Source: Gammaproteobacteria bacterium (GTDB taxonomy: Bacteria > Pseudomonadota > Gammaproteobacteria > Steroidobacterales > Steroidobacteraceae). From it: DNA of 45,721 nucleotides. The translations under genes were made by a program, and so were the position numbers. Of this stretch, positions 34,698 to 42,947 are shown in pieces; position 1 is the first letter of the stretch, and each line of letters begins with the position of its first letter. The stretch is from the NCBI GenBank assembly GCA_003134045.1, contig PLAH01000185.1, positions 1 to 45,721 on the forward strand, in the 5' to 3' direction. The notes beneath the pieces were generated by a model that saw only the letters and a list, made by a program, of their open reading frames with translations, made no database searches and was not told where the DNA came from.

Positions 34698-35116
34698 GCG
34701 CCGAAGATCCGGTGAGCGCCGAGCGCCCCATGAGCGCTGCGAGCCGCGTGAGCGTGCGCGGCACCGTGCTGCGCATCGCGAGCGTGCTGGGCGCCATCGT
34801 CGGATACGGCGCTCTCGCGGCGCTCCTGTACCTCATCGGCCTGCAGATCTACCGCTGGTTCCGCGACGGCGAGTGGACGCATTTCGGCCTGAGCGACGGC
34901 ATGCAGGTCGCGCTGTCGCATTGCTGCGTCCGCGACGGCGACACCGGCCGGCTCGCGGCGTTGATGCATTGGCTGGAGACGCCCGTGGATTGGTTGGGAT
35001 TGCACAAGGTGTTCGAGGTCATGCCCGCCTCGCTCGCCTTGTTCGCGATCAGTATTTTGGGCAACAGCATTTTCATCTATTGCAGCGACCGCATCGACGA
35101 ACGCCAAGGTCCCTGA
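34667..35116 (+). CDS. Small inner-membrane protein, unknown function
   Basis: 149 aa from ATG 34667, supported by GGAAG seven bases upstream; GTG 34694 (GTGA with the previous stop) is an alternative. Two membrane helices are visible: IASVLGAIVGYGALAALLYL near residues 40-60 and SLALFAISILGNSIFIYC near the C-terminus. The region between holds a CC pair (SHCCVRDGD) and amphipathic stretches (LETPVDWLGLHKVFEVM). I do not recognise the family. It overlaps the SPOR gene and may share its transcript. Confidence 0.7.
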   Translation: MPIGPGGAAVSAEDPVSAERPMSAASRVSVRGTVLRIASVLGAIVGYGALAALLYLIGLQIYRWFRDGEWTHFGLSDGMQVALSHCCVRDGDTGRLAALMHWLETPVDWLGLHKVFEVMPASLALFAISILGNSIFIYCSDRIDERQGP

Positions 35117-35440
35117 CATGTCGCTACGATCCGCGCTGAGCGGCGCAGCCTCTCCCCGGGGCGCCCCCGCTCATCCCGGCCTGGGTTCGCGTCTCGCCGG
35201 CGGCGGCTCGCCCTCCCAAAGGTAAGCGACGCTGCCTCCGCCGTCCTTCGAAAAGGCGGCACAGCCCAGCTCGAAAAGGTGGCACAGCCCAGCGCTGGGC
35301 CGACTGAATCGAACCAGGGACAACTTCATGAAGGTACCGTGCCGGATGGGGGACTCACGTCTTGGGCAGAATAATACACGCCGACGATGGGTTTCTCGGC
35401 TACGCTCGGGACCGGGGCATATCGACGAACGGAGAGTGGT
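35117..35440. other. Intergenic region before copC
   Basis: No gene supported. It holds the 23-bp tandem repeat at 35248-35293 and the palindrome CCCAGCGCTGGG at 35288-35299. An AATAAT -10-like hexamer lies at 35370-35375 (inside GCAGAATAATACACG), about 65 bp before the copC start, which could be the copC promoter; no good -35 was found. Confidence 0.5.
35248..35293. repeat. Tandem 23-bp direct repeat
   Basis: Two adjacent copies of TCGAAAAGG-Y-GGCACAGCCCAGC (35248-35270 and 35271-35293) differ by a single C/T. The second runs into a 12-bp palindrome CCCAGCGCTGGG. Function unknown: it may be a duplication by slippage, or paired binding sites. Confidence 0.85.
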
Positions 35441-35788
35441 ATGAAGAGTCCAGCATTTCTCGGCCTATGCGGCGCATTGCTTGCGTCCGGTGCCGCATTT
35501 GGGCATGCCAAGCTGTTGAGTACGGTGCCCGCCGCTGAAGCACACCTCAGCAAATCGCCGGCCGCATTGACGTTGACATTCGACGAGAAAGTTCGGCTGG
35601 CGATGCTGCAGCTGACGACCGCGGACCGCAAGATCCCCGTTACTCTGGATCGGGGCGCCGCCGAGGCCGCGGCGGTCACCATCCCGTTGCCGGTGCTCGC
35701 GCCCGGACGCTACGAAGTGCGGTGGAGCGCGTTGACGGTCGACGATGGGCACGTGGTCAAGGGAACGTATTCATTCGTGATTCTTTAG
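35441..35788 (+). CDS. copC: CopC-domain periplasmic copper-binding protein
   Basis: 115 aa from ATG 35441 with GGAGAG upstream. Signal peptide ending SGAAFG, so the mature chain begins with His (HAKLLSTVPA), the N-terminal copper ligand of the CopC fold. The C-terminal copper motif DDGHVVKGTYSFVIL supplies another His and Asp. Internal KSPAALTLTFDEKV is typical. It is thought to hand Cu(II) to CopD, encoded 22 bp downstream. No copA/copB or cueR-like regulator is in the window. Confidence 0.93.
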   Translation: MKSPAFLGLCGALLASGAAFGHAKLLSTVPAAEAHLSKSPAALTLTFDEKVRLAMLQLTTADRKIPVTLDRGAAEAAAVTIPLPVLAPGRYEVRWSALTVDDGHVVKGTYSFVIL

Positions 35789-35810
35789 CAATCCCGGAGC
35801 CTCCCGCGCA

Positions 35811-36680
35811 GTGACGGGCGTCGGCCCATGGGATGCGGCGGTGGTCATCGCCAAAGCGCTGAGCTACGCGGCCACGCTCGGTGCCGCCGGCGGCGTGTTT
35901 TTCGTGACTTACTGTCATTCCCTGCTCGAGGCATCGAATGGCAGGCGCATTCGCCGCTGGATCGGCGCACTGTTGGTGGTCGCGGCGCTCGCCAGCGGCG
36001 CGAAAGTGCTGGCGATGGCGGCCTCGATGAGCGGCGAGCCGGCCGGCATGTTCGATGTATCCCTCGACGCGATGGTCCTGCGGTCGGGCGAAGGGTGGGC
36101 GATTGCGGTGCGGCTGCTCGGTGTTGGGTGTGTGGCGGGGGCCTTGGCCGCCGGCCGGCCGGCGCCGGCGTTGGCGCTCATGGGCGGCGCCGCGCTCGCG
36201 ACTTCGTTCGCCTGGGTGGGACATGTTCATACGCTGCCTTCGACCGCGTTGCCGACGCTGGTGCTCGCCCTGCACCTGCTGGCAGCCGCGTTCTGGCTGG
36301 GCGCGCTGGTGCCGTTGGCCCTGGTGGCGCGCGACCCCGATCTGTCGCGGGTGGCGAGCGTGACCTCACGCTTCGGCAACGCCGCCCTCCTGGTCGTGCT
36401 GGCGTTGCTGGGTGCCGGCGTGTGCCTGCTCTGGCTGCTGTTGCATCCTCTCTCGGCTTTGTGGAGCGGGGACTATGGCCGCCTCGTCCTGCTGAAGCTC
36501 GTGGGCGTCGCCGCGCTGCTGGCGCTGGCCGCGTTCAATCATCGGCGGGTCACGCCGCGCCTGCTGGCAGGCGATCGGCGCGCCACTGCCGCCCTCCGTA
36601 AATCGATCGCCGTTGAAATCGCCGCGGCCTGCGCCGTATTGGTCGTGACGGCCGCGATGACCACGCTGGCCGGCCCTTGA
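35811..36680 (+). CDS. copD: CopD-family copper transport membrane protein
   Basis: 289 aa from GTG 35811, with about eight membrane helices. FAWVGHVHTLPSTALPTLVLALHLLAAAFWLGALVPL (read in parts) matches the CopD core with His and Trp conserved: GHVH is the first His pair and HLLAAAFWLG the next. LLKLVGVAALLALAAFNH near the C-terminus is also a family feature. It likely moves copper across the inner membrane together with CopC. Confidence 0.9.
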   Translation: MTGVGPWDAAVVIAKALSYAATLGAAGGVFFVTYCHSLLEASNGRRIRRWIGALLVVAALASGAKVLAMAASMSGEPAGMFDVSLDAMVLRSGEGWAIAVRLLGVGCVAGALAAGRPAPALALMGGAALATSFAWVGHVHTLPSTALPTLVLALHLLAAAFWLGALVPLALVARDPDLSRVASVTSRFGNAALLVVLALLGAGVCLLWLLLHPLSALWSGDYGRLVLLKLVGVAALLALAAFNHRRVTPRLLAGDRRATAALRKSIAVEIAAACAVLVVTAAMTTLAGP

Positions 36681-36735
36681 GCCCGTTACAATCGTCTCTG
36701 CCGGGAGTTCCCACCGTTTACCACCGAGGCCGTCC

Positions 36736-36948
36736 ATGCGAGCAATCCAGATCATCGGCGCGATTTTGATCGCGGCCGGACTTTTCATTCTCATCAAGTC
36801 GCCCAGCTATTCCAGCGACAAGAGTCTTTTCAAAGTGGGGTCCGTCGAAGCGACGGTGAAGCAGGATCGCACCATACCGCCGTGGGCGGGCGGCGCCGCG
36901 CTTGCGGCCGGCGTGGTGCTGGTGGTCGCGGGCTTGCGCAAGCGCTGA
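36736..36948 (+). CDS. Small two-helix membrane protein, unknown function
   Basis: 70 aa. Two hydrophobic helices (IIGAILIAAGLFILI, about 5-19, and GGAALAAGVVLVVAGL, about 52-67) flank a short polar loop with KVGSVEATVKQDRTIPPW, ending in RKR, which suggests both ends in the cytoplasm. CCGAGG lies upstream of the ATG. A TACAAT hexamer at 36687-36692 may be its own -10. I cannot name the family. Confidence 0.75.
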   Translation: MRAIQIIGAILIAAGLFILIKSPSYSSDKSLFKVGSVEATVKQDRTIPPWAGGAALAAGVVLVVAGLRKR

Positions 36949-36956
36949 GCGCCTCG

Positions 36957-36981
36957 GGGGCGGGCCGTTGGCCCGCGCCCC
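36957..36981 (+). terminator. GC-rich hairpin, possible terminator
   Basis: GGGGCGGGCC and GGCCCGCGCCCC can pair with a GTT loop and one bulge, eight bases after the stop of the small membrane protein. There is no U-run, so it may be a Rho-dependent or attenuating structure. The remaining intergenic stretch to 37220 shows nothing I can support, apart from a short CACGG-type repeat near 36992-37003. Confidence 0.4.
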
Positions 36982-37220
36982 GTCGATGTCACGGCACGGC
37001 ACGGCAGGGGAGGTGAGCCTCCCGTTGCGCACCGCCCCTGCGGCGAATGGCTTGGGTCCGGGCTCGTTCGGCGCTTTGCAGCAGGACCGGAGGGGGTTCG
37101 GAGTCGCGCGTAGGCGTTTTCTGACGGCCGATCTGTGCGCATCCGTATTTACCCTGCCGACCGTGACGTGGACAATCCACTCCTCGCGCTTCGTGCGCAA
37201 TGTCGTGGGAGCCTAAGTCC

Positions 37221-38141
37221 ATGGTCAGTCGTTCGCGCGGACCCCTGGCGTTTTTGCCTCGAGGTGTGCTGGTTTTTCTGCTGGCGGCGAGCGCCACCGC
37301 GCCGGCGTCGGCCGCCTTCGAGTTGCCGCCGATCGGCAGCACCACCGGCACCGAGCATCATGCCGGCAAGGTGGTCTGGGCCGATCTGGTCACGCCCGAT
37401 CTCGCCGCGGCCGAGCGCTTCTATGGCGGTCTGTTTGGGTGGACTTTCCAAGACGTCCATGCGGGCAAGACCGATTACGCGGTCGCGCTGCTTGCGGGAC
37501 AGCCGGTTGGCGGTTTGTTGCAGCGGCCGGTGCCGGCGGGCGAGCACCGCCAATCGGCGTGGTTGACGTTCCTCTCGGTAAGCGATGTCGATGCCGCGCG
37601 CCGTACCGCCTTAGGCCATGGCGCCAAGAGCGTGTCCGATCCTAAAACTTATGCCGGCCGGGGCCGGCAAGCCGTGCTGAGCGATCCCGAGGGCGCGGTG
37701 TTCGCCGTGCTGGCGTCGGCAAGCGGCGATCCGCCGGACTACCTCGCGGAGCCCGGCGAATGGATTTGGAGTGCCCTGCTGGCGCGGGATGCGGGTCGAA
37801 GCGCGGCCTTCTATCAGACGTTGTTCGGCTATGACGTGTTCGAGGGTCCCAGCGACGACGGCGCCGAGCACCTGGTATTGTCGAGCGACGATTACGCACG
37901 GGCGAGCGTCAACACGTTGCCGGGCGGTTCCGCGCGCCGTCACCCCCATTGGCTCAACTTCATCCGCGTGGACGATGCGACCGAGGCCGCCGATAAAGCG
38001 GTGGCCTTGGGCGGCCGCATCCTGGTCGAGCCGCATGAGGATCGGCACGGCGGCAAATCCGCCGTGATCGCCGATCCGGCCGGCGCGCCCATCGGACTGA
38101 TGGAGTGGTCCGCGTCGCAGAGCAAGGTGGAACCGAAATGA
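37221..38141 (+). CDS. Exported VOC-family protein with two domains
   Basis: 306 aa from ATG 37221, chosen for GGGAG eight bases upstream; ATG 37200 adds seven residues. A signal peptide (GVLVFLLAASATAPASAA) precedes two vicinal-oxygen-chelate (glyoxalase-like) domains, about residues 45-165 and 172-300. Each opens similarly: VVWADLVTPDLAAAERFYGGLFGW and EWIWSALLARDAGRSAAFYQTLFGY (read in parts). ADPAGAPIGLMEW closes the second. VOC proteins are mostly cytosolic enzymes or binding proteins; export is less common. The substrate is unknown. The stop overlaps the next gene by 4 bp. Confidence 0.85.
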   Translation: MVSRSRGPLAFLPRGVLVFLLAASATAPASAAFELPPIGSTTGTEHHAGKVVWADLVTPDLAAAERFYGGLFGWTFQDVHAGKTDYAVALLAGQPVGGLLQRPVPAGEHRQSAWLTFLSVSDVDAARRTALGHGAKSVSDPKTYAGRGRQAVLSDPEGAVFAVLASASGDPPDYLAEPGEWIWSALLARDAGRSAAFYQTLFGYDVFEGPSDDGAEHLVLSSDDYARASVNTLPGGSARRHPHWLNFIRVDDATEAADKAVALGGRILVEPHEDRHGGKSAVIADPAGAPIGLMEWSASQSKVEPK

Positions 38142-38437
38142 CCGCCAAGACATTGCAGCGGAAACTGGGCATTCTCGGGCTGGCGATGCTGGTCGGCGCG
38201 AGTGCGTGCACCGTGACCGGGGTCGGCGTGGGATACGATGGCGAGGCGGACTACGTGGGCGGCTTCTACGAACCGTACGGTTACGACTATGGCGGTTGGG
38301 GGCACGGCTACCGAGTGGGTCCTCCGCGCGGCGGCGACCATGGCCCAGGACCCGGGCGGGGCGGGGGCCATCCGTATCGCTCCGCGCCGCCGGGCCGCTC
38401 CATGCCGTCGATTCCCGGCCGCCCTCGCGGCCGCTGA
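38138..38437 (+). CDS. Putative lipoprotein with Gly/Tyr/Pro-rich tail
   Basis: 99 aa; its ATG overlaps the VOC stop (ATGA). The N-terminus LGLAMLVGASACTV looks like a lipoprotein signal with Cys24 as lipidation site, though the lipobox (ASAC) is not ideal. The mature part has tyrosine- and glycine-rich repeats (YVGGFYEPYGYDYGGWGHGY) and then a Gly/Pro/Arg-rich disordered tail. Such tails occur in small surface lipoproteins of many proteobacteria. No function can be assigned; it is probably translated with the VOC protein. Confidence 0.7.
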   Translation: MTAKTLQRKLGILGLAMLVGASACTVTGVGVGYDGEADYVGGFYEPYGYDYGGWGHGYRVGPPRGGDHGPGPGRGGGHPYRSAPPGRSMPSIPGRPRGR

Positions 38438-38544
38438 TTCGAGAAGCGATGGGCGCGGGCCGAACCTTCGGCGCTGCCTAGTGTTCAGTACGAGTGCCGT
38501 TTGCAGGCGTTGTATGCGTTCAGGCTGCCGAGACCGGACTTTAT

Positions 38545-39849
38545 ATGACAGAAACCTCTTCGGGTGCGAATGCGCCCGAGCCCTTGCGTGATCCACAACA
38601 TTCCCGTTTGAGTGAAAGATTAAAACGACATTGGGTCATTTCGGCCGTCGTTACGCTGGCCGCCCTGATCTTGATCTGGCTCATCGTGCGCGCCTTTGCC
38701 GCGCCCAAGCCGAAGCCTGCCGCGCCGCCGGCCATCCCGGTCGCCGTGGCGCCGGTCAAGCTCGGCAGCATCGATATCTTTCTCGACGCACTGGGCACGG
38801 TCACGCCGGTCTATACGGTCACGCTGGCCAGCCGTGTGGCCGGCGAATTGACCGAGATCCACTACAACGAAGGGCAGATCGTCAAGAAAAACGAGCTGCT
38901 GGCGGTCATCGACCCGCGGCCTTACCGAGCCGCCTTGGTGCAGGCCCAAGGGCAGCTGGAACGGGACGAGGCGCTGCTCAAAAACGCCCGCCTCGACCTG
39001 ACGCGGTATGAGAACTCGTTCAAAGAGCATGCGATTCCGCAGCAGCAACTCGCGACCCAGCAGGCCTTGGTCGAGCAGGATGAGGGCGGCGTCAAAGTCG
39101 ACCAAGGCAATCTGGCCGCCGCGCAGGTCAACGTCGACTACACGCGGATCACGGCGCCCATCGACGGGCGGGTGGGCCTGCGGGCGGTGGACCCGGGCAA
39201 CATCGTACCGGCAAACGGCACCACGGGCCTGTTGACCATCACGCAATTGCAGCCCATCACGGTCATCTTCACCATCGCCGAGGACGACCTCGCCGACGTG
39301 ACCGACCAGATGGCGACCGGACGCACGCTGGCGGTGAAGGCTCTCGATCGCAGCAAAGAGCATGAGATTGCCGACGGCACCCTCATCACCGTCGACAATC
39401 AGGTCAATACCACCACGGGCACGGTCCGGGCGCGTGCCACCTTTCCGAATGCGCACGGCGAACTGTTCCCGAATCAGTTCGTGAACGCGCGCTTGCTGGT
39501 CAGGACGCTGACCCAGGTGAATCTGGTGCCCCAATCGGCGGTCCAGCGCAATAACGACGCGGCCTTCGTGTACGTGGTCCAGCCCGATGGCACCGTGAAA
39601 TCGCAGAATGTGAAAATTCTCGCGAGCGAGGGCGAAGTCTCCGCCATTTCCGGGGTCCAGCCGGCCCAGAACGTGGTGACCGACGGATTCGATAAATTGC
39701 AGTCGGGCTCGAAAGTGGCGGTGCGGACACCGGCTGCGAACGCGGGAAACGGCGCCAAAGGGTCCAAGGACGGCAACGGCGCCAAGCCCAACAAGAGCGG
39801 CACCGACCAGGGCGCCGCCGCCAACGGCGGGGCGACACAAACCGGATGA
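38545..39849 (+). CDS. mdtA: RND efflux periplasmic adaptor (MdtA-like)
   Basis: 434 aa from ATG 38545. A single N-terminal helix ([19 protein letters not shown]) anchors it; no lipobox Cys is seen. The membrane-fusion fold follows: lipoyl half-motifs ([22 protein letters not shown], read in parts, and [25 protein letters not shown]), an alpha-hairpin around 115-185, and a beta-barrel domain. [20 protein letters not shown] is typical of MdtA. The C-terminal ~35 residues are a Gly/Asn/Lys-rich low-complexity tail not found in most homologues. It bridges the RND pumps to an outer-membrane TolC-like channel that is not encoded in the window. It overlaps the next gene by 4 bp. Confidence 0.93.
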   Translation: MTETSSGANAPEPLRDPQHSRLSERLKRHWVISAVVTLAALILIWLIVRAFAAPKPKPAAPPAIPVAVAPVKLGSIDIFLDALGTVTPVYTVTLASRVAGELTEIHYNEGQIVKKNELLAVIDPRPYRAALVQAQGQLERDEALLKNARLDLTRYENSFKEHAIPQQQLATQQALVEQDEGGVKVDQGNLAAAQVNVDYTRITAPIDGRVGLRAVDPGNIVPANGTTGLLTITQLQPITVIFTIAEDDLADVTDQMATGRTLAVKALDRSKEHEIADGTLITVDNQVNTTTGTVRARATFPNAHGELFPNQFVNARLLVRTLTQVNLVPQSAVQRNNDAAFVYVVQPDGTVKSQNVKILASEGEVSAISGVQPAQNVVTDGFDKLQSGSKVAVRTPAANAGNGAKGSKDGNGAKPNKSGTDQGAAANGGATQTG

Positions 39850-42800
39850 ATCCGTCTCGACCGTTCATTTTGCGGCCGATCGCCACATCGCTGCTCATGG
39901 CGGCGGTGCTGCTGATCGGGATCATCGGATTTCGCCAGCTGCCGATCGCCGCGCTGCCCGAAGTCGACTATCCGACCATGCAGGTGATGACGTTCTATCC
40001 GGGCGCCAGCGCCGAAGTGGTGGCCTCCGCCATTACCGCGCCGTTGGAGCGGCAATTGGGTGAAGTACCCGGCCTCAGTCAAATGCTGTCATCGAGTTCG
40101 GACGGCGCTTCCGTCATCACCCTGCAGTTCAATTTGAGTCTGAACATCGACATCGCCGAGCAGGACGTGCAGGAAGCCATCAACGCCGCGCAGAATTATC
40201 TGCCCGCGCAATTGCCCATGCCGCCCGTCTACAGCAAGGTGAATCCGGCCGACGCGCCCATTCTCACGCTGGCGCTCACCTCCGACTCGATGCCGCTGTC
40301 GCAGGTCGAGGATTACACGGACACGCGCCTGGCCCAGAAGATATCCCAGCTGTCCGGGGTCGGCGCCGTCACCATCAGCGGCGGCCAGAAACCCGCGGTG
40401 CGCGTGCAGGTCAATCCGACCCAGCTCTCCTCCTATGGGCTCAATCTCGAGGACGTACGCGCCGCGTTGACCGCGGCCAGCCTCGATACGGCGAAGGGCA
40501 GCTTCGACGGGCCGGCGCAGAGCTATCAGATCGGCGCCAACGATCAGATCACCACCAGCGCCGATTACAAGAAACTGGTGCTGACGTACCGCAACGGCGC
40601 GCCCATCATGCTCACCGATGTCGCGACAGTGGTCGACGGCATCGAAAACAACGACCAGTCGGCGTGGATGAACAGGATCCCGGCGGTGATCGTGAACATT
40701 CAGCGCCAGCCCGGCGCGAACATCATCGACGTGGTCGACAAGATCAAGGCATTGCTGCCGAAGCTGCGCGCGACCATCCCGCCGGTCATCAAGATCGCCG
40801 TGCTGACCGACCGCACCACGACGGTCAGGGCTTCCGTGTCGGACGTCGAGTTCGAGCTGATGCTGTGCATCGCGCTCGTGGTCGCGGTGATCTTCGTCTT
40901 CCTGCGCACCTTTGCCGCCACCATCATTCCGAGCGTCGCGGTGCCGCTGTCGCTGGTGGGGACCTTCGGCGCGATGTACGCGCTCGGCTTCAGCTTGAAC
41001 AATTTGACCTTGATGGCGCTGACGATCTCGACCGGGTTCGTCGTCGACGACGCCATCGTCATGATCGAGAACATCACGCGCTACGTGGAGCAGGGCGAAT
41101 CGCCGCTCAATGCGGCGCTCAAAGGCGCGGAACAGATCGGCTTCACCATCATGTCGCTGACCGTCTCGTTGATCGCCGTGCTGATTCCCCTGCTGTTCAT
41201 GGGCGATATCACGGGACGTTTGTTCCGCGAGTTCGCGGTGACGCTGAGCGCGACCATCCTGATCTCGGCGGCGGTCTCGCTGACGCTCACCCCCATGCTG
41301 TGCGCGCGGCTCCTCAGCCACAAGGAGGCCGCGGAGCAAAGCCGCTTCTATCAAGTCTCGGAGCGGATATTCCAAAAGACCATCGATTTCTACGGCCGCA
41401 CCCTGGATTGGGTGCTGCAGCGGCGCACCTTGACGCTGTTGGTGGCGGTGGCCACCCTGGTGTTGACGGTGGTGCTGTACATCGTCGTGCCGAAGGGCTT
41501 CTTTCCGGTGCAGGACACGGGCGAGATTCAAGGCGTATCCGAAGCCACGCAAAGCGTTTCGTTCGCCAGGATGGCGCAGCAGCAGCAACAGCTGGCCGCC
41601 GAAATACTCAAGAATCCCGCGGTCGAGAGCCTGTCCTCGTTCATCGGCGTCGACGGCACGAACAGCACCCTGAACAGCGGCCGCATCCAGATCAACTTGA
41701 AGCCGCTGAATCAGCGCGGTTCGGCCACCCAAGTCATCCGCCAACTGAAGGCGTCGGTCGGCAAGGTCGAAGGCATCGGCCTCTACATGCAGCCGGTGCA
41801 GGATATTTCGGTGGAGGACATCGTGAGCCGCACCGAGTACCAGTACAGCATGCAGGACCCGGACGCCAACGAGCTGTCGAAGTATGCGGCCAGCTTCGTC
41901 GAGCGCCTGAAGCAGCTGCCGGAGCTCGAGGATGTGGCGAGCGATCAACAGACTCAAGGGCGCCAGGCCGCATTGGAATTGGACCGGGCCACGGCATCGC
42001 GGCTCGGCCTCACGACGCAGAACATCGACGACACGCTGTACGACGGCTTCGGGCAGCGGCAGGTCTCCACGCTGTTCACGCAATTGAATCAATATCACGT
42101 GATTCTGGAAGTCGAGCCGCGGTTTCGGACCAGTCCGGACAATCTGCGGGACATCTATCTGCACACCGGCGGCGGCGGCTCCATTCCCTTGAGCGCGATC
42201 ACGCAGGTGTCGCAAATTTCCGCGCCCATCCTCATCAGCCACATGGGGCAATTTCCGGCGACCACCGTGTCGTTCAATCTGGCGGCGGGCGCTTCGCTCG
42301 GCGCGGCCGTCGCCGCCATTCGAAAGGTCGAACACGGTCTGCCGGCGCCCGCGGCATTGCAGGGGACTTTCCAGGGCACCGCGCAGGCTTTCGTGGGATC
42401 GCTCGCCAACGAGTCCATACTCGTCCTGAGCGCCCTGCTCACGGTGTACATCGTTCTCGGCGTGCTGTATGAGAGCTACATCCATCCCATCACCATTCTC
42501 TCGACGCTGCCGTCGGCCGGCGTGGGAGCGCTGCTGGCGCTGCTCATCTGCGGCGACGAGTTGACGGTGGTGGCCATCATCGGCATCGTGCTGCTCATCG
42601 GCATCGTGCAGAAGAATGCGATCATGATGATCGACTTCGCCCTCGAAGCGCAGCGCAAAGAGCACAAGAGTGCGTTCGATGCGATTCACGAGGCGTGCCT
42701 GCTGCGTTTCCGCCCCATCCTGATGACCACCATGGCGGCTCTGCTCGGCGCCATGCCGCTGGCGTTCGGTCATGGCGTGGGCTCGGAGCTGCGCCGTCCG

Positions 42801-42947
42801 CTCGGCATCACCATCGTGGGCGGACTGATCTTCAGCCAGTTGCTGACGCTCTACACCACGCCCGTGATTTATCTGTTCTTCGACGGCCTGGCGGCAAGGT
42901 TCTCGCGCGGCCGCGGCCGGGACGACCCGAGCGGTACGCCCGCATGA
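39846..42947 (+). CDS. mdtB: RND efflux transporter, MdtB-like
   Basis: 1033 aa inner-membrane proton/drug antiporter. The N-terminus [20 protein letters not shown] and the TM4 proton-relay Asp pair in [19 protein letters not shown] are intact, and [28 protein letters not shown] and [21 protein letters not shown] near the C-terminus are MdtB/MdtC hallmarks (read in parts). Two large periplasmic loops give the porter domain. MdtB and MdtC form a B2C heterotrimer. It overlaps mdtA and mdtC by 4 bp (ATGA). Confidence 0.95.
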   Translation: MNPSRPFILRPIATSLLMAAVLLIGIIGFRQLPIAALPEVDYPTMQVMTFYPGASAEVVASAITAPLERQLGEVPGLSQMLSSSSDGASVITLQFNLSLNIDIAEQDVQEAINAAQNYLPAQLPMPPVYSKVNPADAPILTLALTSDSMPLSQVEDYTDTRLAQKISQLSGVGAVTISGGQKPAVRVQVNPTQLSSYGLNLEDVRAALTAASLDTAKGSFDGPAQSYQIGANDQITTSADYKKLVLTYRNGAPIMLTDVATVVDGIENNDQSAWMNRIPAVIVNIQRQPGANIIDVVDKIKALLPKLRATIPPVIKIAVLTDRTTTVRASVSDVEFELMLCIALVVAVIFVFLRTFAATIIPSVAVPLSLVGTFGAMYALGFSLNNLTLMALTISTGFVVDDAIVMIENITRYVEQGESPLNAALKGAEQIGFTIMSLTVSLIAVLIPLLFMGDITGRLFREFAVTLSATILISAAVSLTLTPMLCARLLSHKEAAEQSRFYQVSERIFQKTIDFYGRTLDWVLQRRTLTLLVAVATLVLTVVLYIVVPKGFFPVQDTGEIQGVSEATQSVSFARMAQQQQQLAAEILKNPAVESLSSFIGVDGTNSTLNSGRIQINLKPLNQRGSATQVIRQLKASVGKVEGIGLYMQPVQDISVEDIVSRTEYQYSMQDPDANELSKYAASFVERLKQLPELEDVASDQQTQGRQAALELDRATASRLGLTTQNIDDTLYDGFGQRQVSTLFTQLNQYHVILEVEPRFRTSPDNLRDIYLHTGGGGSIPLSAITQVSQISAPILISHMGQFPATTVSFNLAAGASLGAAVAAIRKVEHGLPAPAALQGTFQGTAQAFVGSLANESILVLSALLTVYIVLGVLYESYIHPITILSTLPSAGVGALLALLICGDELTVVAIIGIVLLIGIVQKNAIMMIDFALEAQRKEHKSAFDAIHEACLLRFRPILMTTMAALLGAMPLAFGHGVGSELRRPLGITIVGGLIFSQLLTLYTTPVIYLFFDGLAARFSRGRGRDDPSGTPA

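Noticed and set aside
40089-42773. Minus-strand frame of 894 codons opposite mdtB, and a similar one at 42869-44668 opposite mdtC
   Set aside because: Antisense of RND genes whose sense products are unambiguous.
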